This document shows, piece after piece, positions 26,901 through 36,554 of a stretch of 64,000 nt of DNA (within the stretch, counting starts at the first letter, position 1; the number at the start of each line of letters is the position of its first letter). The notes beneath the pieces were generated by a model. It saw nothing but the letters and a program-made list of their open reading frames with translations. It did no database searches and was not told the origin of the DNA. Source of the DNA: a bacterium. GTDB taxonomy: Bacteria > Bacillota > Clostridia > Oscillospirales > Oscillospiraceae. The position numbers and the translations under genes are program-made. The stretch lies in the NCBI GenBank assembly GCA_029009095.1, contig JAQXJT010000041.1, forward strand, positions 1 to 64,000. Direction: 5' to 3'.

Positions 26901-29030
26901 ATGGCCCGGCTGATCGTCGCCAAAAGCGCGGGATTTTGCTTTGGCGTGGAGCGGAGCGTCCGTATGGCCGGGGAGGCTCTCCGGGAGGGCCGGTGCTACT
27001 GCCTGGGGGAGCTGATCCACAACGCAGACGCTGTGGCGGCGCTGGAAAAGGACGGACTGCGCACGGTGGAGCGCGTGGAGGATGTGCCGGAGGGGGAGAG
27101 AGTGCTCATCCGCTCCCACGGGGAGGGCGACAGAGTCTACGAAGCGCTCCGGGAGCGCTCCGCCCACATCATCGACGCCACCTGCCCCCGGGTGGCTGCC
27201 ATCCACAAGATCGTGCGCCGTGCCTCCGGTGAAGGGCGCTTCGTGCTGATCGTCGGCAACGCCTCCCACCCGGAGGTCATGGGCATTCGTGGGTGCTGCG
27301 AGCGCTCGGCCGTGGTGCGGAACCTGTTGGAATTGCAGGCTTTGTGCAATGCCGAGCCATGGATTTGTACAAGTCCGCTAACCGTAGTCTTTCAAACCAC
27401 CGAAATCAGAAGAAATCATGTACAAATCGTAAATTTCTTAAAAAAGTTGTGTACAAACCTGAAAATCTTTGATACAATATGCGAAGCTACTGCTAAAAGG
27501 CAGGAGGAAGCGCTCCGGCTGGCGGAAACGTGCGACGCCATGGTGGTCATCGGTGCGGGACACAGCGCCAACAGCCAGCATCTGGCGGAGATCTGCCGGG
27601 AGAAATGCCGGGACGTTTTCTTTGTGTCCTCCGCGGCAGAGCTGGACACGGCTGCCCTTGCGGGGTGCCGTTTGATCGGTATCAGCGCCGGTGCCTCGGT
27701 ACCGTCGTGGATCATAAAGGAGGTAGTAAATAAAATGTGTGACGAGATCAAAGTGGAAGAGATCGCGGCGGAAGAGCCCGTGGCCGCGGAGGCCGTTGTG
27801 GAAGAGCAGGCCGTGGCAGTGGAAGAGAAGGCCGAGAGCGAGAAGACTTTTGACGAGCTTTTGGAAGACTCCATTCGTACGATATATAACGGGGACACCG
27901 TCTCCGGCTATGTGGTGAGCATCACCGCCACCGAGGTTACTGTGGATCTGGGTACCAAGCACTCCGGGTACATACCCGTGTCTGAGTTCACCGACGACGG
28001 CAGCAAGATCGAGGATGTGGTGCATGTGGGCGACGAGATCCAGGCCTGCGTGGTGCGCGTGAACGACATGGAGGGCACCGTGATGCTTTCCAAGCGCCGT
28101 CTTGACTCCATCCGTTCCTGGAACGACATCGAGAGCGCCCAGGCCGACGGCACCGTGCTGGAAGGCAAGGTCACCGAGGACAACAAGGGCGGCGTGGTCG
28201 TCTCCATCCACGGCGTGCGCGTGTTCGTGCCCGCCTCCCAGACCGGCCTGCCCCGCGACGCCGCCATGAGCGAGCTGCTGGGACAGACCGTCCGGCTGAA
28301 GATCACCGAGGTCAACCGGGGCCGCAAGCGCGTGGTGGGCTCCATCCGCGCCGTCGCCAACCGCGAGCGCCGGGAGCGTGCCGAGAAGATCTGGAACGAG
28401 ATCGAGGTCGGCAAGCACTACGAGGGCACCGTCAAGTCCCTGACCAGCTACGGCGCGTTCGTGGACATCGGCGGCATCGACGGCATGGTGCATGTCTCCG
28501 AGATCAGCTGGAACCGCATCTCCAAGCCCGCCGACGTGCTGAATGTGGGCGATGTGATCGACGTGTATGTCATCAGCTTCGACAAGGAGAACCACAAGAT
28601 CTCCCTGGGCCACCGCAACCCCGACGAGAATCCCTGGAAGCGCTTCACCGACACCTACGCCGTGGGCGATGTGGCCAAGGTCAAGGTGGTCAAGCTCATG
28701 CCCTTCGGCGCTTTCGCCGAGGTTCTGCCCGGTGTGGACGGTCTGATCCACATCTCCCAGATCGCCAACCGCCGCATTGCCCAGCCCTCCGAGGTGCTGA
28801 ACGTGGGCGACGTGGTGGACGTGAAGATCACCAACATCGACTTTGAGAAGCAGAAGATCTCCCTCTCCATCCGCGCTCTGTCTGAGCCCGCTCCTGCGGC
28901 TCCCCGGGCCGAGGCTCCCGTGGAGCGTGAGCGCCCCATGGCCCGCGAGGACGCGCTGGTCTATGAGGTCGGCGCCGACGGCACTGCCACCGGCGTTGCT
29001 CCCGAGATGGACGAGGAAGAGGAGGAATAA
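26901..29030 (+). CDS. ispH-rpsA: Fused IspH (HMBPP reductase) - ribosomal protein S1
   Basis: This 709-residue protein has an IspH domain at the N-terminus (about 1-280) and four S1 RNA-binding repeats (starting near 330, 416, 503 and 589). IspH performs the last step of the MEP isoprenoid pathway. Its three cluster Cys are present in AGFCFGV, DATCPRV and DTICEAT, as are HN (LIHN), ASHPEV and FQTTE. The S1 part binds mRNA on the 30S subunit. The fusion is known in Clostridia. An internal in-frame ATG at 27735 (Met279) has a strong AAAGGAGGT upstream, so free S1 (431 residues) may also be made. The stretch 27361-27480 has only 39 G/C in 120, far below its surroundings, yet the reading frame and key residues are kept. 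Confidence 0.95.
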   Translation: MARLIVAKSAGFCFGVERSVRMAGEALREGRCYCLGELIHNADAVAALEKDGLRTVERVEDVPEGERVLIRSHGEGDRVYEALRERSAHIIDATCPRVAAIHKIVRRASGEGRFVLIVGNASHPEVMGIRGCCERSAVVRNLLELQALCNAEPWICTSPLTVVFQTTEIRRNHVQIVNFLKKLCTNLKIFDTICEATAKRQEEALRLAETCDAMVVIGAGHSANSQHLAEICREKCRDVFFVSSAAELDTAALAGCRLIGISAGASVPSWIIKEVVNKMCDEIKVEEIAAEEPVAAEAVVEEQAVAVEEKAESEKTFDELLEDSIRTIYNGDTVSGYVVSITATEVTVDLGTKHSGYIPVSEFTDDGSKIEDVVHVGDEIQACVVRVNDMEGTVMLSKRRLDSIRSWNDIESAQADGTVLEGKVTEDNKGGVVVSIHGVRVFVPASQTGLPRDAAMSELLGQTVRLKITEVNRGRKRVVGSIRAVANRERRERAEKIWNEIEVGKHYEGTVKSLTSYGAFVDIGGIDGMVHVSEISWNRISKPADVLNVGDVIDVYVISFDKENHKISLGHRNPDENPWKRFTDTYAVGDVAKVKVVKLMPFGAFAEVLPGVDGLIHISQIANRRIAQPSEVLNVGDVVDVKITNIDFEKQKISLSIRALSEPAPAAPRAEAPVERERPMAREDALVYEVGADGTATGVAPEMDEEEEE
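27450..27478 (+). promoter_or_regulatory. Candidate internal promoter for the S1 part
   Basis: TGTACA (27450-27455) and TACAAT (27473-27478) are 17 bp apart inside the AT-rich patch of ispH. The -10 matches five of six consensus bases. Two more TGTACAA copies lie at 27366 and 27419. Confidence 0.5.
27716..27737 (+). promoter_or_regulatory. Internal ribosome-binding site and start for free S1
   Basis: AAAGGAGGT (27716-27724) precedes an in-frame ATG (27735-27737) by 11 nt, exactly at the junction between the IspH domain and the acidic linker of S1. Confidence 0.7.
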
Positions 29031-29057
29031 TCCCCTCTCCCCATCCCCTGCAAACAG

Positions 29058-29093
29058 GCGCCCCTGCCGCTTTTGCGCGGCAGGGGCGCTTTT
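29058..29093 (+). terminator. Terminator after ispH-rpsA
   Basis: A perfect 13-bp stem (GCGCCCCTGCCGC / GCGGCAGGGGCGC) with loop TTTTGC is followed by four T. Confidence 0.93.
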
Positions 29094-29123
29094 CGCCGCG
29101 TGCAACTCTTTGCGGAATTTTGC

Positions 29124-29152
29124 TTGAAATTTCAGGCAGTTTGATATATATT
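29124..29152 (+). promoter_or_regulatory. Promoter of the carD-ispDF unit
   Basis: TTGAAA (29124-29129) and TATATT (29147-29152) are spaced 17 bp in an AT-rich gap after the S1 terminator. Confidence 0.75.
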
Positions 29153-29208
29153 TATACATATATGGATTTGTGTTTTGCATAGAATGGTAGGGAATGAGGG
29201 GTAAAACG

Positions 29209-29688
29209 ATGACCTTGGAGATCGGCGCGAGGATTGCACACCCGCTCCATGGGGCGGGGATCATTGAGAGAGTGGAATACAGGCGGATCGGCGGTGTGGA
29301 AAGGGAGTACTATGTGCTGAAGATCCCTGTGGGCAATATGGATGTGATGATTCCCCGGGACACCTGTGAGCAGGTGGGCGTCCGGCCACTGATGACCCCC
29401 ACGGAAATCGAGACGCTGTTTGCGAGCATCCCCGCCATCGAGGTCAACACCACCGCCAATTGGAACAAGCGCTACCGGGAGAATATGCTGCTCATCAAGA
29501 GCGGCGATCTGATGAAGGTCGCCTCGGTGATCAAGGGGCTGATACACCGGGACAGGGAGCGGGGACTCTCCACCAGTGAGAGGAAGGTGCTCCATCTGGC
29601 CCGGCAAATCCTCGTTTCCGAGGTCGTGCTCTCCACGGGGATCTCCGCCGAGGACGCCAACCTACGGTTGGACGCGTGTATGTGCTGA
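29209..29688 (+). CDS. carD: CarD-family transcriptional regulator
   Basis: This 159-residue protein has an N-terminal CarD/TRCF RNA-polymerase-interacting domain (GARIAHPLHGAGIIERVEYR, about 5-24, and YYVLKIPVGNMDVMIP) and a helical C-terminal DNA-binding part (STSERKVLHLARQILVSEV). CarD proteins bind the polymerase beta subunit and stabilise the open promoter. ATG 29209 is favoured over 29194 because GAGGGG lies 7 nt upstream. CarD next to ispD is a frequent clostridial arrangement; the next gene starts 11 nt after this stop. Confidence 0.92.
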   Translation: MTLEIGARIAHPLHGAGIIERVEYRRIGGVEREYYVLKIPVGNMDVMIPRDTCEQVGVRPLMTPTEIETLFASIPAIEVNTTANWNKRYRENMLLIKSGDLMKVASVIKGLIHRDRERGLSTSERKVLHLARQILVSEVVLSTGISAEDANLRLDACMC

Positions 29689-29699
29689 AAGGACAGGAT

Positions 29700-30425
29700 A
29701 TGGCAAAGCTGTCTGACTGGATTCGCAGGAAGCGCCCCACGGTGTGCAGCGCCGTGGTGGTGGCGGCCGGTTCGTCCAGACGAATGGGCGAGGACAAGCT
29801 GAAAATGCGGCTGGGCGGTATGCCCGTGCTGGCGCGGACGCTGAAGGCGCTCCAGCAGAGCGACACGGTGGGGGAGATCGTGGTGGTCACCCGGGTGGAC
29901 AAGCTGGAGGAGACGGCGCTGCTCTGCCGGGACTACGGCATCACAAAGGCCAAAAAGGTGGTCGCCGGCGGGGAGAGCCGCACGGAGTCGGCTCTGGCGG
30001 GGCTGATGGCCGTGGATAAGCACAGCAAACTGGTGATGATCCACGACGGGGCCCGGCCCCTTGTCCGGGAGGAGACCATCCGTGCGGCGGTCCACGCGGC
30101 GGCGCTCTACGGCTGCGCGGCCCCGGCGGTGCCCGTTACCGACACGGTGAAGCTCCGGGAGGGGGACAAAGTCAAGGCCACGCTGCCCCGCAGTGAACTG
30201 GCCGCCATGCAGACCCCCCAGGTCTTTGAGAGCACCATCATCAAGACCGCGCTGACAAAGGCGCTGACCGAGGGAAAGGAATACACCGACGACTGCGCGG
30301 CGGTGGAGGCGCTGGGCTTCCCCGTTCGGTTGACTGAGGGGGACGGCGAGAATATCAAGATCACCACGCCCCTGGACATTGCCCGGGCGGAGCTCATCAT
30401 CAGAGAACGGGAGGCGGGCGCATGA
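29700..30425 (+). CDS. ispD: 2-C-methyl-D-erythritol 4-phosphate cytidylyltransferase
   Basis: This 241-residue enzyme transfers CMP to MEP in the non-mevalonate isoprenoid pathway. The nucleotide-binding motif is [15 protein letters not shown] (about 19-33), and the HDGARPLV and [11 protein letters not shown] segments are conserved. ATG 29700 has AAAGGACA upstream. It shares 4 bp with ispF. With IspH encoded nearby, three MEP-pathway activities are clustered within 4 kb. Confidence 0.96.
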   Translation: MAKLSDWIRRKRPTVCSAVVVAAGSSRRMGEDKLKMRLGGMPVLARTLKALQQSDTVGEIVVVTRVDKLEETALLCRDYGITKAKKVVAGGESRTESALAGLMAVDKHSKLVMIHDGARPLVREETIRAAVHAAALYGCAAPAVPVTDTVKLREGDKVKATLPRSELAAMQTPQVFESTIIKTALTKALTEGKEYTDDCAAVEALGFPVRLTEGDGENIKITTPLDIARAELIIREREAGA

Positions 30426-30895
30426 GGATCGGACAGGGGTATGACGTGCACCGTCTGGTGGAAGGCCGCGCGCTGATCCTGGGGGGCGTAAACATCCCCT
30501 GGGAGAAGGGACTTCTGGGCCACTCGGACGCGGACGTGCTCACCCACGCGCTCATGGACGCCCTGCTGGGGGCCGCGGCGCTGGGGGACATCGGCAAGCT
30601 CTTCCCGGACAGCGACCCCGCTTACGCCGGGGCGGACAGTCTGGAACTGCTGCGGTCGGTGACGGCGCTGCTGGAGAAGAACGGCTACGGCATCGTCAAT
30701 GTGGATGTGACCGTCGTCGCCCAGCGGCCCAAACTCGCGCCCTACCGGGAGGAGATGCGCCGCCGTCTGGCGGAGGCCATGGGACTGGAGAGGGGAAGAG
30801 TGAGCGTCAAGGCCACCACCGAGGAGGGGCTGGGCTTCACCGGCAGCGGCCAGGGGATCAGCGCCATGGCCGTGGCGCTTTTGGACGAAAAGTAA
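30422..30895 (+). CDS. ispF: 2-C-methyl-D-erythritol 2,4-cyclodiphosphate synthase
   Basis: This 157-residue homotrimeric zinc enzyme follows IspD and cyclises CDP-ME-2-phosphate. Hallmarks are GQGYDVHRL at the start, [18 protein letters not shown] (metal His and Asp), [10 protein letters not shown] and the C-terminal [16 protein letters not shown]. It overlaps ispD by 4 bp (ATGA). Confidence 0.97.
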   Translation: MRIGQGYDVHRLVEGRALILGGVNIPWEKGLLGHSDADVLTHALMDALLGAAALGDIGKLFPDSDPAYAGADSLELLRSVTALLEKNGYGIVNVDVTVVAQRPKLAPYREEMRRRLAEAMGLERGRVSVKATTEEGLGFTGSGQGISAMAVALLDEK

Positions 30896-30952
30896 ACAGA
30901 CCCATCCCTTTGCATAGAATGGAGCGTATCCATCATGCGGAGGGATTTTTCT

Positions 30953-31204
30953 ATGTCTGTTCTTATCTTAATGCGCTCTCTCACCTACGCCCAGCGCGGG
31001 CAGCGGGTGCTTTTTCGGCTGGGCATCACCAGCGAGGTGCGTAAAGCGCCCCTTGGCAGCTCCGACAGGGGCTGCACCTACGCGCTGCGGGTGGGCGAGC
31101 GCGATCTGCGCCTTGCTCTGTCGGTCCTTCGGGAGGCGCGGCTGGAATATGGGAAGGTGATTCAAAAGGACCGGGACGGAAATTACAGGGAGGTGGAGCA
31201 GTGA
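30953..31204 (+). CDS. DUF3343 putative Se/S carrier-like protein
   Basis: This 83-residue protein shows the DUF3343 pattern LTYAQRGQRVLFRLGI, then KAPLGSSDRGCTYALRV with the single Cys next to the invariant glycine. DUF3343 proteins have been proposed as sulfur or selenium carriers because they neighbour cysteine-desulfurase-like enzymes, and that arrangement is present: the next gene overlaps by 4 bp. ATG 30953 is favoured since GGAGGG lies about 9 nt upstream; the ATG at 30935 lies before that site. The function is inferred from context only. Confidence 0.85.
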   Translation: MSVLILMRSLTYAQRGQRVLFRLGITSEVRKAPLGSSDRGCTYALRVGERDLRLALSVLREARLEYGKVIQKDRDGNYREVEQ

Positions 31205-32316
31205 TCTATCTGGACAGCGCGGCCACCTCGCTGCTGAAGCCGCAGTGTGTGGGGGAGGCCATGGCCGCGGCCATGGGGCGCTGCGCCTCTCCGGGCCGGG
31301 GTTCCCACGAGAGCGCCCGGCTGGCCGCGGAGGTCTGCTGGGACTGCCGCTGCGCTGCGGCGGAGCTGTTCCATGTGGCGAGCGAGGAGCAGGTGGTGTT
31401 CACCATGAACGCCACCCACGCTATCAATCTGGCCATTCACTCGCTGGTGGGGCCGGGCGACCGGGTGGTGATCTCCGGCTGGGAGCACAACGCCGTGGTG
31501 CGGCCCCTCCACGCCCGTGGCGCGGTCATCGACGTGGCAGCGGCGCCCCTTTTTGACAGGGAGGGCACGCTGGAGGCGTTTGCCCGGCGGCTGAGCGGCG
31601 CCAGAGCTGCCGTATGCACCCACGTCTCCAATGTATTCGGCTTCATCCTGCCCATCTACGACATCGCCCGCCTCTGCAAGGCCGCGGGCGTGCCGCTGAT
31701 CGTGGACGCCGCTCAGAGCGCGGGAGTGCTGCCGCTGGACTTTCAGCGGCTGGACTGCGCCTTTGCGGCCATGCCCGGTCACAAGGGACTCATGGGGCCC
31801 CAGGGCACGGGACTGCTGCTCTGCCACGGCGAGACGAAACCCCTGCTCTTCGGCGGCAGCGGCAGCCTGAGCCGGGAGAGGGACATGCCCGCCTTTCTCC
31901 CCGACCGGCTGGAGGCCGGCACCCAGAACGTCCCGGGCATCGCGGGGCTGCTGGAGGGCATTCGCTATGTTCAGAGCACCGGCGTGGAGCAGATCGAGCG
32001 GTGTGAGCGTTCCCAGCTTCGGCTCTTTGCCGCGGAGCTGGGTGACAGCGTGGGGCAGCTGATGTTGAGTCCCGACCCGTCGCTCCAGAGCGGCGTGCTG
32101 TCTCTGCTGCCCCGGGACATCGACTGTGAGGAGGCGGCGGAACTGCTGGGTCAGGGAGGCGTGGCTGTGCGGGCAGGGCTTCACTGCGCCCCGCTGGCTC
32201 ACGAGAGCGCCGGTACGCTCCGGAGCGGCACCGTGCGTTTCAGCTTTTCGCCCCGGCTGCGGCGGGACGACGTGCTCCTTGGGGCGAAATACACAAAAGA
32301 AATTCTGGGAAAGTAG
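31201..32316 (+). CDS. Cysteine desulfurase-like aminotransferase class V
   Basis: This 371-residue PLP enzyme has the cofactor Lys in MPGHKGLMGPQGTG (about residue 196) and a Cys-containing AVRAGLHCAPL near 325, like cysteine desulfurases of the EF2568-type subfamily. The N-terminus YLDSAATSLLKP is typical. Such enzymes pair with DUF3343 proteins, and members are linked in some genomes to selenium-dependent hydroxylases, but no selenium gene is in this window. GTG 31201 follows GGGAGGTGG. It likely delivers sulfur from cysteine to an unidentified acceptor. Confidence 0.9.
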   Translation: MIYLDSAATSLLKPQCVGEAMAAAMGRCASPGRGSHESARLAAEVCWDCRCAAAELFHVASEEQVVFTMNATHAINLAIHSLVGPGDRVVISGWEHNAVVRPLHARGAVIDVAAAPLFDREGTLEAFARRLSGARAAVCTHVSNVFGFILPIYDIARLCKAAGVPLIVDAAQSAGVLPLDFQRLDCAFAAMPGHKGLMGPQGTGLLLCHGETKPLLFGGSGSLSRERDMPAFLPDRLEAGTQNVPGIAGLLEGIRYVQSTGVEQIERCERSQLRLFAAELGDSVGQLMLSPDPSLQSGVLSLLPRDIDCEEAAELLGQGGVAVRAGLHCAPLAHESAGTLRSGTVRFSFSPRLRRDDVLLGAKYTKEILGK

Positions 32317-32337
32317 TTACAGAATGTAATTTTTCCG

Positions 32338-32366
32338 TTGCCATTTGCCAGACGGCAAGGTATAAT
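32338..32366 (+). promoter_or_regulatory. Promoter of cdaA
   Basis: TTGCCA (32338-32343) and perfect TATAAT (32361-32366) are 17 bp apart. A small inverted repeat, TTGCC/GGCAA, lies in the spacer. Confidence 0.82.
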
Positions 32367-32403
32367 GTAATGTAACTTATTATATCCGGGCGGGGACAAG
32401 CGT

Positions 32404-33273
32404 ATGAACGGTTTCTTGCAGAACTTCGGACAGCAAATCAAATATATATTGGACATGAGGATCACGGACATTCTGGATATCCTCATCGTGGCTTATGTGA
32501 TCTACCTTCTGAGCAACCTGATCCGCCGTACCCGAACCTATACGGTCTTTCAGGGCATCCTGATCCTGCTGGGCATACTGGGCCTTTCCAACATTCTGCG
32601 GCTGCGCACGGTGAATTTCATTCTGCGCAATACCATGGAGCTGGGGCTGTTGGCGCTGGTCATCCTCTTTCAGCCGGAGCTGCGGCGCTTTCTGGAAAAG
32701 CTGGGTACCAGCGGCAAGCTCTTCTCCGTTTTTACCGGCGGCGATGCCAGCCCCAGCGAGGAGGCCATCTCCCAGGTGGTCTCGGCCTGCACCCAGCTGG
32801 CTGAAACGAAAACGGGCGCCCTGATCGTTTTTGAACGCACCAACAAACTCAACGACCAGATCCGCTCCGGCACGGTGATCAACGCGGACATCAACGCGGA
32901 GCTGCTGAAAAACATCTTCTTTGTGAAAGCGCCCCTCCACGACGGGGCCGCCATCATCCGGGACTGGCGCATCCACGCGGCGGGCTGTGTGCTGCCTCTG
33001 ACCGGCAACAACAATCTCAGCAAGGAGCTGGGCACCCGGCACCGGGCCGGCATCGGCATGAGCGAGAACTCCGACGCGCTGGTGGTGATCATCTCCGAGG
33101 AGACCGGGGCCATCTCCGTGGCGATGGACGGCACGCTCAAGCGGCATTTGAGCGGCGAGGCACTGGAAAAGCTGCTGCGCAGCCAGCTGCTGCCCGACAC
33201 GGAGGAGCAGGGAAAGCGGGCCATGCTGCTCTCCCGTATCCTCCCAGGTGCGAAAGGAAACAATGATGACTGA
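32404..33273 (+). CDS. cdaA: Diadenylate cyclase CdaA
   Basis: This 289-residue membrane enzyme makes the second messenger c-di-AMP from ATP. Three membrane segments lie at about 18-90 (e.g. LIVAYVIYLLSNLI, LILLGILGLSNIL). The DAC domain shows the catalytic DGA in LHDGAAIIRDW and the RHR motif in LGTRHRAGIGM. It overlaps cdaR, the regulatory partner. The pair controls potassium and osmolyte homeostasis and cell-wall stability in Firmicutes. GlmM, usually the third gene, is not adjacent here. Confidence 0.96.
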   Translation: MNGFLQNFGQQIKYILDMRITDILDILIVAYVIYLLSNLIRRTRTYTVFQGILILLGILGLSNILRLRTVNFILRNTMELGLLALVILFQPELRRFLEKLGTSGKLFSVFTGGDASPSEEAISQVVSACTQLAETKTGALIVFERTNKLNDQIRSGTVINADINAELLKNIFFVKAPLHDGAAIIRDWRIHAAGCVLPLTGNNNLSKELGTRHRAGIGMSENSDALVVIISEETGAISVAMDGTLKRHLSGEALEKLLRSQLLPDTEEQGKRAMLLSRILPGAKGNNDD

Positions 33274-34528
33274 GAAAAAGAAGAACTCTCTATGGGATAA
33301 CAAGCTGTCCCTCTCCCTGCTCTCCCTGCTGATGGCGCTCTTCCTCTGGCTCTATGTCACCGGGACGGACGGAGTGGAGGTCACCCGGGAGTACCGGAAT
33401 GTGAAGGTGCAGTTCATCGGCGTGGAGGAGCTGCAGGAGAGCAGCGGTTTGATCGTCACCGACCAGGATGTGAACACGGTCGATCTGACTCTCTCGGGCC
33501 TGCGGCGCACATTGGGGAAGATCTCTGAGAAGGATCTGAGCGTGACGGTGGATCTCCGCAGCGTGACCACCACCGGCCACTACACCATGCTCTATCAGGT
33601 GGCCTATCCCGAGGACATAAGCGGGGACGACATCACTGTGGTGGGCAGCGAGCCCAATACGGTCTATATCACCGTGGATCGTCTCACCAGCCGCAAGGTG
33701 GAGGTAAAGGGAAGCTTCAGCGGCACCACGGCCGAGGGCTACATGGCCGACGATATGCTGGTCTTTGACCCCATGACCGTGAAGGTCAGCGGCCCCCAGT
33801 CCCTGGTGGAGCAGGTGGACTGCGCCTGGGTGAGCATCACCCGGGAGGGCGTGGACTCCACGCTCAGCTACATGACCAGCTATACGCTGCTGGACGCCGA
33901 GGGCAACGCCATTGACCCTGCTCCCCTGACGCTGGAGACGGAGGAGGTCAATGTGACGCTGAATGTGCTCATGACCAAGACCGTGGCCCTGACGGCGGCC
34001 CGTATCCCCGGCGGCGGCGCCACGGAGGAGAACACCGTGCTCACCGTGGAGCCCAAGAGCATCACGCTGGCCGGTTCCCCGGAGACGCTGGACAGTGTCA
34101 ATCAGATCGTGGTGGACACCATCAAGCTGGCCAATGTGAACAGCGTCTATGAGTCGGAGGGGCTGCTGATCCCTATCCCCAACGACACCGTGAACCTCTC
34201 GGGGGTGACCATGGCCTCCGTGCATCTGGAGATCCAGAACCTCGCCACCAAAACCTTCAATTTGGACAACGACGCGGTGATCTTCACCAACGTGCCCGAG
34301 GGTTTCGATGCCGAGTGCATCACCGAGATCGTCCCCGTACTGGTGCGCAGCAGCGGTGAGGATGTGGAGAGCATCAGCGAGGGCAATATCCGCCTGGTGG
34401 TGGATCTCACCGACTGCACCGCCAGCGCCGGGATCATCAATCTCCCCGTTAAGGTCAATGTGGACGGCCACGCGGACGCCGGCGCGGTGGGCGAGTATAA
34501 GGTCTATGTCCGGCTGAGCGCCAGATAA
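33263..34528 (+). CDS. cdaR: CdaR/YbbR domain protein
   Basis: This 421-residue protein has one N-terminal membrane segment (LSLLSLLMALFLWLYV) and a long extracytoplasmic region of repeated YbbR domains, recognisable from recurring beta-rich units with V-K-V-S-G-P type turns. CdaR interacts with CdaA and modulates c-di-AMP synthesis. ATG 33263, just after AAAGGAAACA and inside the cdaA stop region, is likely; ATG 33266 is equally possible. Confidence 0.92.
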   Translation: MMTEKKKNSLWDNKLSLSLLSLLMALFLWLYVTGTDGVEVTREYRNVKVQFIGVEELQESSGLIVTDQDVNTVDLTLSGLRRTLGKISEKDLSVTVDLRSVTTTGHYTMLYQVAYPEDISGDDITVVGSEPNTVYITVDRLTSRKVEVKGSFSGTTAEGYMADDMLVFDPMTVKVSGPQSLVEQVDCAWVSITREGVDSTLSYMTSYTLLDAEGNAIDPAPLTLETEEVNVTLNVLMTKTVALTAARIPGGGATEENTVLTVEPKSITLAGSPETLDSVNQIVVDTIKLANVNSVYESEGLLIPIPNDTVNLSGVTMASVHLEIQNLATKTFNLDNDAVIFTNVPEGFDAECITEIVPVLVRSSGEDVESISEGNIRLVVDLTDCTASAGIINLPVKVNVDGHADAGAVGEYKVYVRLSAR

Positions 34529-34532
34529 GCTT

Positions 34533-36049
<1,517 letters not shown>

Positions 36050-36050
36050 G

Positions 36051-36554
36051 ATGGACGAGAGAACAAGGTCGCTGACTTTTTCGGCGGTGATGTGCGCCCT
36101 GGGCTGCACCTTGCTGCTCGTTGCCTCTGCGATGCCCACCACGCGCCTTGCCCTCCTCTGCCTTTCCTCTTTGGGGGCGGTGGGCGCGGCGCTGCGCAGC
36201 GGCAGAAACTGGGGCTGGGGCGTCTACGCGGTAACGGCGATTCTCTCGCTGCTGCTCTCACCAGCCAAGGCCGTGGCGCTCTGCTATGCCTGTTTCGCCG
36301 GGTGGTACCCCCTGGTGAAGCTCCCGCTGGAGCGGTGGGGGAGCGCTGCCGCTCGCTGGACGGTGAAGCTGGTCCTTTTTAATGCCGCCTTCGCCCTGCT
36401 GCTTGTCTTTGGCGGGGCCGTGCTGGGCACAGCCGTCTCCGAAAGGCCGCAGTGGATGCTGTGGCTGGGGGGCAACGGAGCCTTTCTTGTCTACGATCTG
36501 GCCGTGAAGGAGGCCATATTACTATACATGAGAAAAATTGCAGGGAGAGTATGA
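36051..36554 (+). CDS. Hypothetical membrane protein
   Basis: This 167-residue protein has four to five predicted membrane segments (about 10-30, 32-48, 56-80, 82-92 and 105-130). It starts one base after the J-protein stop and overlaps yicC by 4 bp. I see no catalytic motif. The general layout resembles small S-component-like or unassigned clostridial membrane proteins, without firm similarity. Its tight coupling makes it part of the DUF5685/J-protein unit. Confidence 0.75.
   Translation: MDERTRSLTFSAVMCALGCTLLLVASAMPTTRLALLCLSSLGAVGAALRSGRNWGWGVYAVTAILSLLLSPAKAVALCYACFAGWYPLVKLPLERWGSAAARWTVKLVLFNAAFALLLVFGGAVLGTAVSERPQWMLWLGGNGAFLVYDLAVKEAILLYMRKIAGRV

Noticed and set aside
27310..27500. 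Frameshift or insertion in ispH at the AT-rich patch
   Set aside because: The frame is continuous and the family residues (FQTTE, DTICEATAKRQ) are in the expected places.
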